Shown here: positions 15,701-23,551 of the stretch, piece by piece | How the letters are laid out: the number at the start of each line of letters is the position of its first letter | Numbering within the stretch: position 1 is the stretch's first letter | Assembly (NCBI GenBank): GCA_016765235.1 | Contig: JAESQH010000004.1 | Coordinates: 4,913 to 28,463 of the forward strand | DNA length: 23,551 nt | Source: Paracoccaceae bacterium | GTDB lineage: Bacteria; Pseudomonadota; Alphaproteobacteria; Rhodobacterales; Rhodobacteraceae | Direction of reading: 5' to 3' | Position numbers and translations under genes: made by a program | Notes under the pieces: generated by a model | What the model saw: the letters and a program-made list of their open reading frames with translations, nothing else | Told to the model about the DNA's origin: nothing | Databases searched by the model: none

Positions 15701-18700
15701 GAAACTAACGGCAGACGACCCGATGGAACTGGCGGACAAATTTATAGTTCCAGCAACAATACGCGGGAAACCACTGTCAACGATATCCGATATAATCCCA
15801 ACGGTTTGTAACGACGCCGTGCCACCTGCAAATATCTCGCTGATTGGCAGGCCTCCGTTTGGAGCCGAGATGTATACGTTCTGACCGCTTCGTGCTGTCA
15901 AATAGCCATCGGTCAGAACTTCAACGGTTAACGGGTTGGTAACTTCGCCGATTGACGCGTCATTACCGCTTTCCAGAATGATGTATTTGCCAGTTACAGC
16001 AACAGAAGTTGCACCCGACTTATCAGTCATCGCGCCATCAATACGGATCTGAACATCACCCGTCCCAGTAATCGAGGCAAGGCTTGCGGCCGCTTCGGAA
16101 CCCAAGAAAACAGAGCCCGTCGTGCCTTGCGCGGTCAAAGCGCCCAGCGAACGGTTTTGTGCATCAAACGTCGTGAAAGCAAAGTCAAAATCTTCGCTTT
16201 GGCGGATGCGAATTTCATTGGCAACCGCATCGATTTCAATATCTGCACGATCAGCACCGGCAATTGCCAGAAGATCCGCATCGGAAAGGTTTGTGCCGCC
16301 TGCAATTACATATGGCGATAGTAATTCACCGATTGAACCACTGGCATAAAGCTTGATGTCGCCTGCCGCCGACACGTTCGGATCCTCAACGCGGATTTGC
16401 GTATCACCTGTTTGGCGCACAAGACCCGACCGGATTGAGCGTGTCAGTTGCGCAGGTGTCCACTCCATACCATCAAGGGCACCCGTAGTTTCAGCGGTGG
16501 ACAGAAGGTATTCATAGTTCGCATCAAAAGTCGTACCGGCATTCCAGCCAGCATAAAGCGTTTCGCGCTCGCCAATGTACGTTGCCAGCTGCTCAGCCGA
16601 CCAGCCGCCGGTAAGCAGAGCTTGTTGGGTTGCGGCAGGCATCGTGAATGTCTGTGGTGCATCACCAGCCGCAGTCCGCGCGCGCCAATACGCATCGTAA
16701 GAACGTTTGCGTTCCGCTTTGATCGCCGCGATTTGGTCAGCCTCACGACCAGCAAGCCCTGCGCCGTTCAAGCCCAGTTCAGCCGTCCAAAGATTAAGAA
16801 GTTCCGCTTCGGTACGTTTATCGCGGGTCTCGACATCATTGCGATCAAGCAACGAGCCGGCAATCGCCGTCAAAGTAACGCCTTGTGTGTCCGAAATAAC
16901 GTTCCGCACACCCATATCACCCACAGTTTCTTCGATGTTGACCGACAGACGCGCCCGCGCCGTCAAGCTTCCACCGTCAGTGTCAATGCGCAGCGCTCCA
17001 CCATTCTCGTGGCCGATACTACCGTCAGCCGCCACCAAATTGATGTCCGAACCGCTAACCGAACCAGCAGTGCCTCTTTGAAGGATTGACCCTTGGGCCT
17101 GAAGGCTGACTTCCCCAATAACTGCCGTCCCGACTCCAGCGGAGCGGGCAGAAGTTTCGGCTGCGCGAACGATCATGTCGCCGCTCAATTCTCGTAGATC
17201 GATACTGTCGCGTGCAACGGCGGTAATCGCGGCACCGGCGTTCTGATCCAGACGGAATGCCCCTTCAATACTGCCAATCCGGCCACCAGCTGCATTAAGG
17301 AAAGTGCTGCCAGTATTAAACACAACTTGGCGTCCCGAAGTCAAAATCGAGCCGGCATTGGAAGTCACATACGTTGGTCCAACACTGTTTGTCACAGTAT
17401 CTGCAAAAATGACGTTTCCAGTAGTCGTAATATTCAGACTACCAGTATTAGACCCCGAGAAAATGATCTCGACGGGATAATCCGCTTTCAAGCGATGCTC
17501 ATAAAGCTGTGTCGTCGTTGTTATAACGTCCCATTCATAGTGACGATACCCAGAGCCGAGCTTCCACCATCTCACGCTGTCATATGTTTTTACTTTTGCC
17601 GTTGTCGTCTGTTGGCTGCTGATTCTGACACCTTTGAACGCATAGTCATAGTCGCCACCGACGAGGGATGGGGCCAAGTATGGCGCGATACCAAGGTCCG
17701 TAGTTTGCGTAGTACTGGACGTAATGCTCGTCGTAGACGTCGTGCTGGTTTTGAACAGGCCGATGACGACCAATTCGTTTTCCAGCTTGCTAACCGTGTA
17801 AACGGTTTGCTCGGCTTTAAGAACAATAAAATCGCGGTTCGCAACAGGATTATATGCCGCCACTCTACCGTCATTTGCCGAGATACTGCGGTCCAGATAT
17901 GTCAGCTGTGTACGTTCGATTCCAAATTCATCAACGGAAGTCGTGAAGGTCTGGTTCGTGTAGACATTCATCACGTTACCTTCGCGCACATACTCGATAG
18001 TGCGAAAACGTTCGTTTACAGTGCCAGCATCCAGAAGTTTCGCAGTATCCGTAATTCTGACGATACCTTGGATACCCTGTTGGACTCCGCCCACGATCTC
18101 GGATGTTCCAAGGTCAATTCTGCCCAGAACGACGGTGGTTGTTGCACCACTGTTAACTGCAATCTGGCCAAAACCATCCAGCGCTTCGATCCGGCCCGTA
18201 CCAGTCGAAATAATATTGCCAACAATTTCCACACGACCGCCCTGAACGATCATTTTGTCGATTTCAATCTGGTCAGTGTCGTGGTTGTAATATACCCGAA
18301 CATCCGTATCGCTGGATATATTCGGACTGCGCACGGTGGTTTTTGAAACAGGATAGGCCGGATCAAATATCAAAGTTCGACCTGTGGTATTGGAAGCGCG
18401 CAACGTATCGAGTTCCGCTTCGATGGTCGCATCGATAGTCACGGTGTAACTTCCGCGCCCGGCCTGAATTAGACCGTTGATGTTCAATATATCGGCGCTG
18501 ATGTAAACATTTTTACCAGCACGAATGCGGCCCTCGCGCGGCACCAGTTTGAAGGCCGGGCCAACAGGTTTTGCATACGGCCAAGCCGCGATCACGGCGG
18601 TTTCGCCTGGTTTTACAGTCGTCGTGCGACCGCTGCGTACGTAATACCTGTAGCGATCCTGAAGCTGCTCGAAGTAAGCATTATATTGCGCTTCTGGCGA

Positions 18701-21700
18701 CCCGCCGACGTTTGTAATGCCAGGTGTGTAACCCAAGATGAAGCTGCCTGTTGGTGCGTCGAGCGTGATTACTTTGGCGGTAATATCACCGCGCACATCC
18801 ATGTCGCCGTAATTCGAAACGGCCAACACAGATCCGCGGAAGTTATTGATGCTGCCGGCCAGAATAATTGTCCCGCCAGTGCCGGTTGCACCGCCATATG
18901 TCACCACTTCGATCTCTGGATCGGCAGAATTCGCGCCAGAAATCATTGTGAAGTTATAAGAACCCGCTTTAGCACCTGACAAAATTCGAACGTCATTTGT
19001 ATCGACTACGCTGACATCATTCAGCAAGATGCGCCCGCCTTCGTTTTCAGCAATCGTCAAATCGCTGGTCTCGAGGAATGCTGTGGAATTCACGTGAATT
19101 TTGATCAACGCATCGCCCGGTGCATCCAACGTTCCAGAGGCATTACCCTGCACATAATCGGAACGCATGATAATATTACCCTCAACCGCACGGATCGGGT
19201 CAACCTTGATAATATCGGTCGTCTGTCCGTTTGTGCCGGAAATGCGTGATTGCAATACATTCCGTTCAGCAGTCCAAGCCGCAACCGCAGCAGCATCTGT
19301 GTTCAGAACCGGATTATCCAGATAGCTTTGCAGCACGTTTATACGGGTTTGCAATTCGTTTGCGACGGATACATTTTCAATCAAAGTCCATGTAATACCT
19401 TCGACAAGCGGGTCATTCGGCGCAGCAAGTTGATTATTTACATCAAGAATGAGCACCTGCTGGTTACGCGAACCTGCACGCACCAGACCATTCACCAGAA
19501 CGCCATTGTCGGCAATATCAATGCTGGTGCCCGATTCAATATCAAGGCTGACATTGTCCGCGCCAACAAGGCTTCCAAACGCATTTGCGATCGCTGCGGC
19601 TACTTCACGATAAAGGTCTTTGCCGCGCCCATAACCCAACACATCACGACCACCACTTTGCGCGAACAGGTAAACGTCCTCGACAGCTTTCACTTCAGAA
19701 CCGAGGCCGATTTCCACACGTGATATCGTATTCGCTTTGGCGTCCGCCGCAGGATCCGTGGGGATAGGGATGGCTGTTTTGTTGAACACACGGGATTCGG
19801 CGTTCACCGCTACAGTCTGATCCGCGGTTGCGGTGCGTCCGGCCATCAATTCTACGTCGCCAAGAGATTCCAGTTTGGCCCCGGCACCAAGTGCAATGAT
19901 ATGGCTGGCGTTATATGTCGCTTTTGTCTTCGCGGTGGCAGCCCCGGCGAAGCCATAGGATTTAGTGTCCGCTTCGGCCAGAAGATCAGCATTGCCGCCC
20001 GCATAAATCGTTAGCGTTCCAACACTTTGCAAACTTGCAGCACCAATCGAAACTTTAGCATCATTCACAGCGACGGTTACCGTTGATTCACCGATCGGAA
20101 TGGCAATCGCGCCACCCGCGTCAAGTTTCACACGATCGGTAAGCGCCATATCCGTTAGCACTCCAATGCGGAACAACCCTGCATTTTCGCGCGTGCCAAG
20201 TTGCAATATTGAAGCACCGCTGCGGATATCGAAATCTGTTGTCGCGGTGACAGTCACGGTCGATATCATCGCCGACACATCAAGTGCACCACCGGAGCCA
20301 GACACAATATTGAAACCGGTTTCCGGGCGTTTAACGGAATTGCTTGCGACGAGGTCCAAATTGACCGCGCTAATATTCACGCCGCCCCTCAGGATCGTAT
20401 CCACATCAGTCGTCATCGTTGTAATGCTCGATGCACCGGAGGCGCCTACCGCTGCGGCGCTCATCGTATCGACGGTACTACCGAGCGTTGCGACCTGACT
20501 TGCCCCTATCGAGGCCGTAACCGCTTCGATCACCACGGCACCGGTTGTCGCGACGTCTGTTAGAGTGCTCGTTCGGCCAATAACGCGTATCTCGGAGCCC
20601 GAGCCAGAAACGACACCACCGGAACCCGAAACCGCATGGGCTTCAAGCGTTGGCGCGTTCGACGCGGCAATTTTGACTTCGTTGCCGGCAAATCGGCCAG
20701 ACAGGATGTTGGTTTGCACCGATGCCGTACGACCATCCAACTGACCAGCCCGCGCTATGGTTACACCAATGGCAACCGCGCCGCCGGATTTACCGGTGGC
20801 ATTGGCGTTCGCCGAAGCGCCACGCGCGTTTGACACAACGTCCACATTGCCCGTTGAAATCAGGTCTGCCTGTATATTTGTCGTAACTGCATAATTCAAA
20901 AACGCTTCAGCAGAAGCGCCATTGGCCGCTAACAATCCGCCGGAAGAAGAGCTCGCACTCGCATCGGAGTTAACGCCGTTTGCGTTATCAAATCGCGTTT
21001 CCACATTGATCGAAGAGCCGAAAATCGTGCTGCCAATTATATTTGTTGTCAGCGTAGTTTCCGCCTTGGCTGTAGCGACCGATGTGCCGATCCCGACATA
21101 CCCACTAACCGCAATACCCGTTGCGCCAGCAATCGCACGGCCTGACCCGGTGTTCACAACGCTTACGCTTGTTCCGTCCAACACAACTTCGTTCAGCGCA
21201 ATCGTGCCCGTACCGTTATTACGAGATCCAACGATAACCCCGTTAATACCTGCAAAAATTCCGCCCGAGCTACCAACACCTGTCGCAGTCGTGGTTGTTG
21301 TATCTTTGGCCAGAAGACTAAGTCCGGTCGCATTAATGCGGGACTGCGTAGCCGCCGCCGATGTTCCAATTGCGATGTTTGTGCTTCCAGTGTTTTCCGC
21401 ATCCACGACAACGACACCAACACCACCAACCAAACCACCTGTAAGATTGTAGACATATGCATTAACGGTATCGGCTCGTTTTGCTATTAGGGAAACATTT
21501 TCAGCCCGCGCCTGGTTCACCCCACCAATCGATATGCCGTCTCCGAATGTGATATTTGCCGAACCCGACAGTTTGGAAACGACCACGCCGACACCAACGG
21601 ATACGCCCGCAGATGCAGCCACAGTCGCAGCTTCGGCGTTGATCGTTTTGCCGCCAGCCGTTGCAGCACCGGTTTCGGCAGTAAAGCTGACCGATCCATC

Positions 21701-23551
21701 GGCAGCAATGTCCACATTGTCACCAAGTGCCACGCCCGCTCCAGTTGATACATTAGCCACAACCACACCACTTGAAATTCCGGCAACAGAGCCGACCGAT
21801 AGAGCACCCCCAAATTGCGTAACGCTCGTTAACGCTTTGCCCGTCATTGCAACATTGCCAGCGGCACGGATCTGAGTACTGGCTCCGACTGAAACACCGA
21901 CGTTGTCGGGCCGCGCAGGACCATTGACATTAATCCCTTGGCGCGCGGTCACGACCGAGTTGCGCGTAGCGTTACCGCCAGAATACGATGTCAAACTTTC
22001 AACGGAGCTGGCCGAACCACCGCTCCCGCCAGTTTTTTGATCGCCGGAAAGCTCCGTCGAAACATCGCCGAGACGCGCATCGCGCTCGCCGTCTTCATCT
22101 GTAGCAAGCGCGCCCATCTCGACGACACTGATCGCCGCTGAAAGACCAGCAGTTCCGCCTACGCTGCCAACGACAACCTCAGAGGACAATGTGCGTTTGG
22201 CCGTTGCAACCAAACCGATATTTCGACCCGAATTCAACGATGCTCGCGCCCCGATATCAACCGCGGTGCGTCCGGCAAAGTTCGCGTAATCCAGCGATGC
22301 GCCAACACCAACTGCGCCGCCAGCAACCGCACCTGCCGAGCCCGATATATCTACCACTTCGTCAGCCGCAATCGTCATGTCGCGCCCGGAAACCAAAGAT
22401 TGATCCGCGCCGATTTCAACAACGGTTTCAGCCTCGGCCAAAGTGATATTGGCTGATACTGCAAGGCCGAATCCACCACCGGCACCAGATGCCGCGTAGG
22501 TATCGGTTGTCAGTTTCGTATTTGCATCAATTTTAAGATCGCGTTTTGCGGAGATATAACTATCGCCGTAGTCGCCATCCAATAAGGGCACGACGGCGCG
22601 ACCAACAGAAACCTTTGATGTGCTTTCAAACATGTTGACCTGCACTGCTCCCGCAGCACCAACTGCACCCGCAGCAACGCCACCGACAAACGTAACTGCA
22701 TCGTTAACAACATCTGCCTTCATAACTATATCAGCAGAGGAACTTCCGTTCTGCTCACCAGAGCGGATGGAGGCGCCACGCGCTGTCACTAGTGCCTCTG
22801 ACGCAATTCGGGTAACGTTTGCACTTGCCGAAACCCCGACAAACCCACCGGCGACACCGGCGACATAACTGTCGACATCCGTTTTGGCGCGCGCCGTCAT
22901 CGTCACATCATCGCGTGCGCCGACTTGGCCAACGTCCACCAATGTCTCGGCTTTACTTGTAACCACAGTAGTTGATGACGCAGCCCCGACACCCGCAGTG
23001 CCGCCAACAGCAACACCCAGCGCAAATGCTTTGACCGAATTATCGATGCGCGAAGTAAGGACCGAGTCTTGCCATGTATAGGCCGATGCAGCCCCGACTG
23101 ATGCCAATGCTTCGTCTTCTAACAATCCGTTAACCGAACCACTGCCTTCGCGTGTGCCATCGCCCACGCGTACAGTTGCATTGTCATCAATGAAATTGAA
23201 GTTGAATAAGCCAGACACACCAGCCACGCCACCGACAGAGCCATTCACACTAACCATCGTAATGTCGGTTTTGCCAAACGCATCCAGCGACACTCCAAAC
23301 ACCGTGTCCCCGCGCGATGTCACAGCGCCAATATAGCCAAGCCCAACCACACGTGACTGGCCATCAATTGATGTGGTGATCTTGTTGCTTGTGCTATTAA
23401 CCGTAACGGACGCACCAACGCCAACCGCGCCACCGCCGCTGAAGCTTAGGTTCGCACTTGGCGCTTCGTCTTCACCACTAAGCATAGAAATGCGATTTCG
23501 CCCTATCGCGCTCATAAGTACAGAACCGCGTGAAACCAGATCGGAGCCGCC
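12770..23551 (-). CDS. Giant cysteine-free filamentous-haemagglutinin/LktA-like adhesin (5' end outside window)
   Basis: At least 3593 residues are encoded; the frame is open through the right edge (GGSDLVSRGSVL lies before the first in-window Met), so signal and N-terminal domain are missing. Composition is Gly/Ala/Ser/Thr/Val/Asp-rich with no cysteine seen, typical of very large secreted beta-helical adhesins. In order: about 19 degenerate Gly-rich modules of the form GGxxGVGASxxV...TxVxIG (DNA 20224-23437); mixed beta-helix with a helical segment (about 19235-19400); an aromatic segment DRYRYYVRSG near 18640; a Thr/Ser run and Trp/Tyr patch (17530-17755); a second helical insertion (16420-16855); nine 21-residue repeats (14318-14884); and an acidic C-terminal domain ending IYIPLIMANAG. 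I see no autotransporter barrel, LPXTG or RTX nonapeptides, so the export route is unclear; type I or two-partner secretion are options. Probable role is surface attachment or biofilm. It is convergent with, and apparently unrelated to, the methylamine genes. Confidence 0.88.
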   Translation of the reverse strand, partial: GGSDLVSRGSVLMSAIGRNRISMLSGEDEAPSANLSFSGGGAVGVGASVTVNSTSNKITTSIDGQSRVVGLGYIGAVTSRGDTVFGVSLDAFGKTDITMVSVNGSVGGVAGVSGLFNFNFIDDNATVRVGDGTREGSGSVNGLLEDEALASVGAASAYTWQDSVLTSRIDNSVKAFALGVAVGGTAGVGAASSTTVVTSKAETLVDVGQVGARDDVTMTARAKTDVDSYVAGVAGGFVGVSASANVTRIASEALVTARGASIRSGEQNGSSSADIVMKADVVNDAVTFVGGVAAGAVGAAGAVQVNMFESTSKVSVGRAVVPLLDGDYGDSYISAKRDLKIDANTKLTTDTYAASGAGGGFGLAVSANITLAEAETVVEIGADQSLVSGRDMTIAADEVVDISGSAGAVAGGAVGVGASLDYANFAGRTAVDIGARASLNSGRNIGLVATAKRTLSSEVVVGSVGGTAGLSAAISVVEMGALATDEDGERDARLGDVSTELSGDQKTGGSGGSASSVESLTSYSGGNATRNSVVTARQGINVNGPARPDNVGVSVGASTQIRAAGNVAMTGKALTSVTQFGGALSVGSVAGISSGVVVANVSTGAGVALGDNVDIAADGSVSFTAETGAATAGGKTINAEAATVAASAGVSVGVGVVVSKLSGSANITFGDGISIGGVNQARAENVSLIAKRADTVNAYVYNLTGGLVGGVGVVVVDAENTGSTNIAIGTSAAATQSRINATGLSLLAKDTTTTTATGVGSSGGIFAGINGVIVGSRNNGTGTIALNEVVLDGTSVSVVNTGSGRAIAGATGIAVSGYVGIGTSVATAKAETTLTTNIIGSTIFGSSINVETRFDNANGVNSDASASSSSGGLLAANGASAEAFLNYAVTTNIQADLISTGNVDVVSNARGASANANATGKSGGAVAIGVTIARAGQLDGRTASVQTNILSGRFAGNEVKIAASNAPTLEAHAVSGSGGVVSGSGSEIRVIGRTSTLTDVATTGAVVIEAVTASIGASQVATLGSTVDTMSAAAVGASGASSITTMTTDVDTILRGGVNISAVNLDLVASNSVKRPETGFNIVSGSGGALDVSAMISTVTVTATTDFDIRSGASILQLGTRENAGLFRIGVLTDMALTDRVKLDAGGAIAIPIGESTVTVAVNDAKVSIGAASLQSVGTLTIYAGGNADLLAEADTKSYGFAGAATAKTKATYNASHIIALGAGAKLESLGDVELMAGRTATADQTVAVNAESRVFNKTAIPIPTDPAADAKANTISRVEIGLGSEVKAVEDVYLFAQSGGRDVLGYGRGKDLYREVAAAIANAFGSLVGADNVSLDIESGTSIDIADNGVLVNGLVRAGSRNQQVLILDVNNQLAAPNDPLVEGITWTLIENVSVANELQTRINVLQSYLDNPVLNTDAAAVAAWTAERNVLQSRISGTNGQTTDIIKVDPIRAVEGNIIMRSDYVQGNASGTLDAPGDALIKIHVNSTAFLETSDLTIAENEGGRILLNDVSVVDTNDVRILSGAKAGSYNFTMISGANSADPEIEVVTYGGATGTGGTIILAGSINNFRGSVLAVSNYGDMDVRGDITAKVITLDAPTGSFILGYTPGITNVGGSPEAQYNAYFEQLQDRYRYYVRSGRTTTVKPGETAVIAAWPYAKPVGPAFKLVPREGRIRAGKNVYISADILNINGLIQAGRGSYTVTIDATIEAELDTLRASNTTGRTLIFDPAYPVSKTTVRSPNISSDTDVRVYYNHDTDQIEIDKMIVQGGRVEIVGNIISTGTGRIEALDGFGQIAVNSGATTTVVLGRIDLGTSEIVGGVQQGIQGIVRITDTAKLLDAGTVNERFRTIEYVREGNVMNVYTNQTFTTSVDEFGIERTQLTYLDRSISANDGRVAAYNPVANRDFIVLKAEQTVYTVSKLENELVVIGLFKTSTTSTTSITSSTTQTTDLGIAPYLAPSLVGGDYDYAFKGVRISSQQTTTAKVKTYDSVRWWKLGSGYRHYEWDVITTTTQLYEHRLKADYPVEIIFSGSNTGSLNITTTGNVIFADTVTNSVGPTYVTSNAGSILTSGRQVVFNTGSTFLNAAGGRIGSIEGAFRLDQNAGAAITAVARDSIDLRELSGDMIVRAAETSARSAGVGTAVIGEVSLQAQGSILQRGTAGSVSGSDINLVAADGSIGHENGGALRIDTDGGSLTARARLSVNIEETVGDMGVRNVISDTQGVTLTAIAGSLLDRNDVETRDKRTEAELLNLWTAELGLNGAGLAGREADQIAAIKAERKRSYDAYWRARTAAGDAPQTFTMPAATQQALLTGGWSAEQLATYIGERETLYAGWNAGTTFDANYEYLLSTAETTGALDGMEWTPAQLTRSIRSGLVRQTGDTQIRVEDPNVSAAGDIKLYASGSIGELLSPYVIAGGTNLSDADLLAIAGADRADIEIDAVANEIRIRQSEDFDFAFTTFDAQNRSLGALTAQGTTGSVFLGSEAAASLASITGTGDVQIRIDGAMTDKSGATSVAVTGKYIILESGNDASIGEVTNPLTVEVLTDGYLTARSGQNVYISAPNGGLPISEIFAGGTASLQTVGIISDIVDSGFPRIVAGTINLSASSIGSSAVSFGIQLVEPVTTGTISLETTSGDAYVTVASDLPLLSANLAGGGEIIATQGFALLGADTISFGTGSTLKLVAPEGVDLAASTGTDVTGGWLQISSAAGVGTQAKPLTSDIAKLSFTSTGTDPTPLWLLEENGIRVESIAQNANAGSVTWIDAGGDMSVGIITSASDVTLEAVNIADGRIVAERTALFADVSIGQTTRMDVKTATFVAKTLNGSANILLRDRAVDIESIVVGGAGELNLESASAPVTLLAGQGITTQTGNLSAKLTSLDAYAVIKTAGGDVVLTSLGNLSTTSDILSAGGLMNLSTTGDLKSLGNFGSAGGAMTLTTGGSADILGTIASAGGIMLIDTTDDLVTRDDISSAAGNMTILTGGNFDALGAVSTTDGDIVITTSGYLDARKTISATGGNITLRTTDNANTRGAVSSGGGDVRITTGGDHNAYGGILSAGGLIAIAVDKNFTQTAGTQIGAGAGTVSVNVLGDMVLAQIVTTNASGVALTLNVGGALSVAANDVTALIANSTGALSTIRLGSLVPVGPSGLQTQIARIDSIVNSGAQHINEVDGLIIESIISQNGQVDVFTGGETLVRTVASRGDAPRAVTISALGDIIGDAVVIEGLDIGLFAFGGGLIGETGRAFTVDTDTGATVKTFARDDLFYTETTGDLRMAFALADTGDLEINVPNGSLTAGILGTPGNLTIVTAGDMTINVIGRAQVDLADEVALELVRPEYYGVREARSPRNVDLTALALDAELFLGLGSVKETVGLHADNIDVKLHDDTADDGLRLVINDATGDFAEVVDVDVIGDGPTLFFADPFADVRPRIVNRDRSDGILYLDLARIGTGEVTHVGPGFVGDDIVINGDVWFRQRSFDLFALVDYREVTTIDDAQVYALNEGRISFTIDDEIVLTTENVLVLNRKLGGLDLNGGQGYAFEVGVETGILGSPFLRNIGPAGVILPLFADPMNNEAEDPSDDTIYIPLIMANAG
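14318..14884 (-). repeat. Nine tandem 63-base (21-residue) coding repeats in the adhesin
   Basis: Nine consecutive units of exactly 21 residues, without insertion or deletion, run from AGGDVVLTSLG to AGGLIAIAVDK. The consensus is xGGx(I/M)xLxTxGxLxxxGxISS; each unit opens with a two-glycine turn, has one alternating hydrophobic strand and ends with a second strand before the next Ala/Gly-Gly. This is what one rung of a right-handed beta-helix looks like. The units are diverged in sequence but keep length perfectly. Confidence 0.85.
16420..16855 (-). other. Charged alpha-helical insertion within the adhesin
   Basis: About 145 residues (from LLDRNDVETRDKRTEAELLNLW to EWTPAQLTRSIRSGLVRQTG) break the beta-helical pattern. 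They are rich in Glu, Lys, Arg, Ala and Trp, with helix-forming stretches such as ADQIAAIKAERKRSYDAYW and WSAEQLATYIGERETLYAGW. It is flanked on both sides by ordinary beta-repeat sequence, so it looks like a helical domain protruding from the fibre, a possible binding module. Confidence 0.6.
20224..23437 (-). repeat. About 19 degenerate Gly-rich modules (~56-60 residues) in the adhesin N-terminal third
   Basis: A hydrophobic glycine segment (GGAVGVGASVTV, VGGTAGVGAASST, GGFVGVSASANV, GGGFGLAVSANI, GGAVGVGASLDY, GLVGGVGVVVVD and others) recurs about every 56-60 residues, each followed by a short polar loop and a strand ending in TxVxIG or similar, then a segment resembling SGxxIxLxA. Lengths vary, so these are old diverged repeats rather than a recent tandem array. 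Copy number was counted by eye and may be off by one or two. Confidence 0.75.

Noticed and set aside
12770..23551. RTX/calcium-binding repeats or an autotransporter beta-barrel in the adhesin
   Set aside because: No GGxGxDxx nonapeptide arrays and no C-terminal amphipathic strand series ending in an aromatic residue were seen; the protein ends in Gly.

Overview
The window looks like a moderately GC chromosome segment from an alphaproteobacterium, most likely a marine Rhodobacterales (roseobacter-type) bacterium. This is inferred from gene content: a PotABCD-type ABC importer with a Tat-exported binding protein, a BetI-like TetR regulator, TMADH-type flavoenzymes, a non-pyrrolysine MttB homologue paired with a dimethylglycine-dehydrogenase-like enzyme, and a giant filamentous adhesin. 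No rRNA gene anchors the taxonomy, and I recognised no tRNA gene, insertion sequence, integrase or CRISPR array.

Region 1 (1-7284, all minus strand, read right to left) is one compact operon: binding protein (7284-6163), permease (6031-5099), permease (5102-4278), ATPase (4281-3184), BetI-like TetR regulator (3133-2459), then two tandem paralogous TMADH/DMADH-family flavoproteins (2455-404, and 382-1, which runs off the left edge). Three genes are linked by ATGA overlaps, and the later junctions are 3 to 50 bases. A 400-base gap (7285-7685) upstream carries an 18-base perfect palindrome of the TTGAA...TTCAA type known for BetI-like operators, placed at a possible promoter. The operon should import and N-demethylate a methylated amine or betaine, under repression by its own TetR protein.

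Region 2 (7686-12701) is a GcvA-type LysR regulator (minus) divergent from a two-gene plus-strand operon: an MttB-superfamily methyltransferase (8685-10208) and a 825-residue FAD/folate protein of the DMGDH/sarcosine dehydrogenase family (10224-12701). The 114-base divergent gap holds a textbook LysR box (T-N11-A with inverted arms) centred 65 bases before the likely transcription start. The two regions together offer three demethylation chemistries: methyl transfer from a quaternary amine, flavin/folate oxidation of a tertiary N-methyl amine, and flavin/Fe-S dehydrogenation. No corrinoid protein gene or corrinoid-reactivation gene is present in the window.

Region 3 (12702-23551) starts with a bidirectional terminator and then is filled by one minus-strand gene of at least 3593 codons whose start lies beyond the right edge. 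It encodes a cysteine-free, Gly/Ala/Ser/Thr/Val-rich, repeat-built surface or secreted protein of the filamentous-haemagglutinin / LktA-like type. It has about 19 degenerate Gly-rich modules of roughly 56-60 residues in its visible N-terminal third, two helical insertions, a Thr/Ser-rich segment with aromatic patches, and a strict run of nine 21-residue repeats towards the C-terminus. It has no obvious functional link to the methylamine genes.
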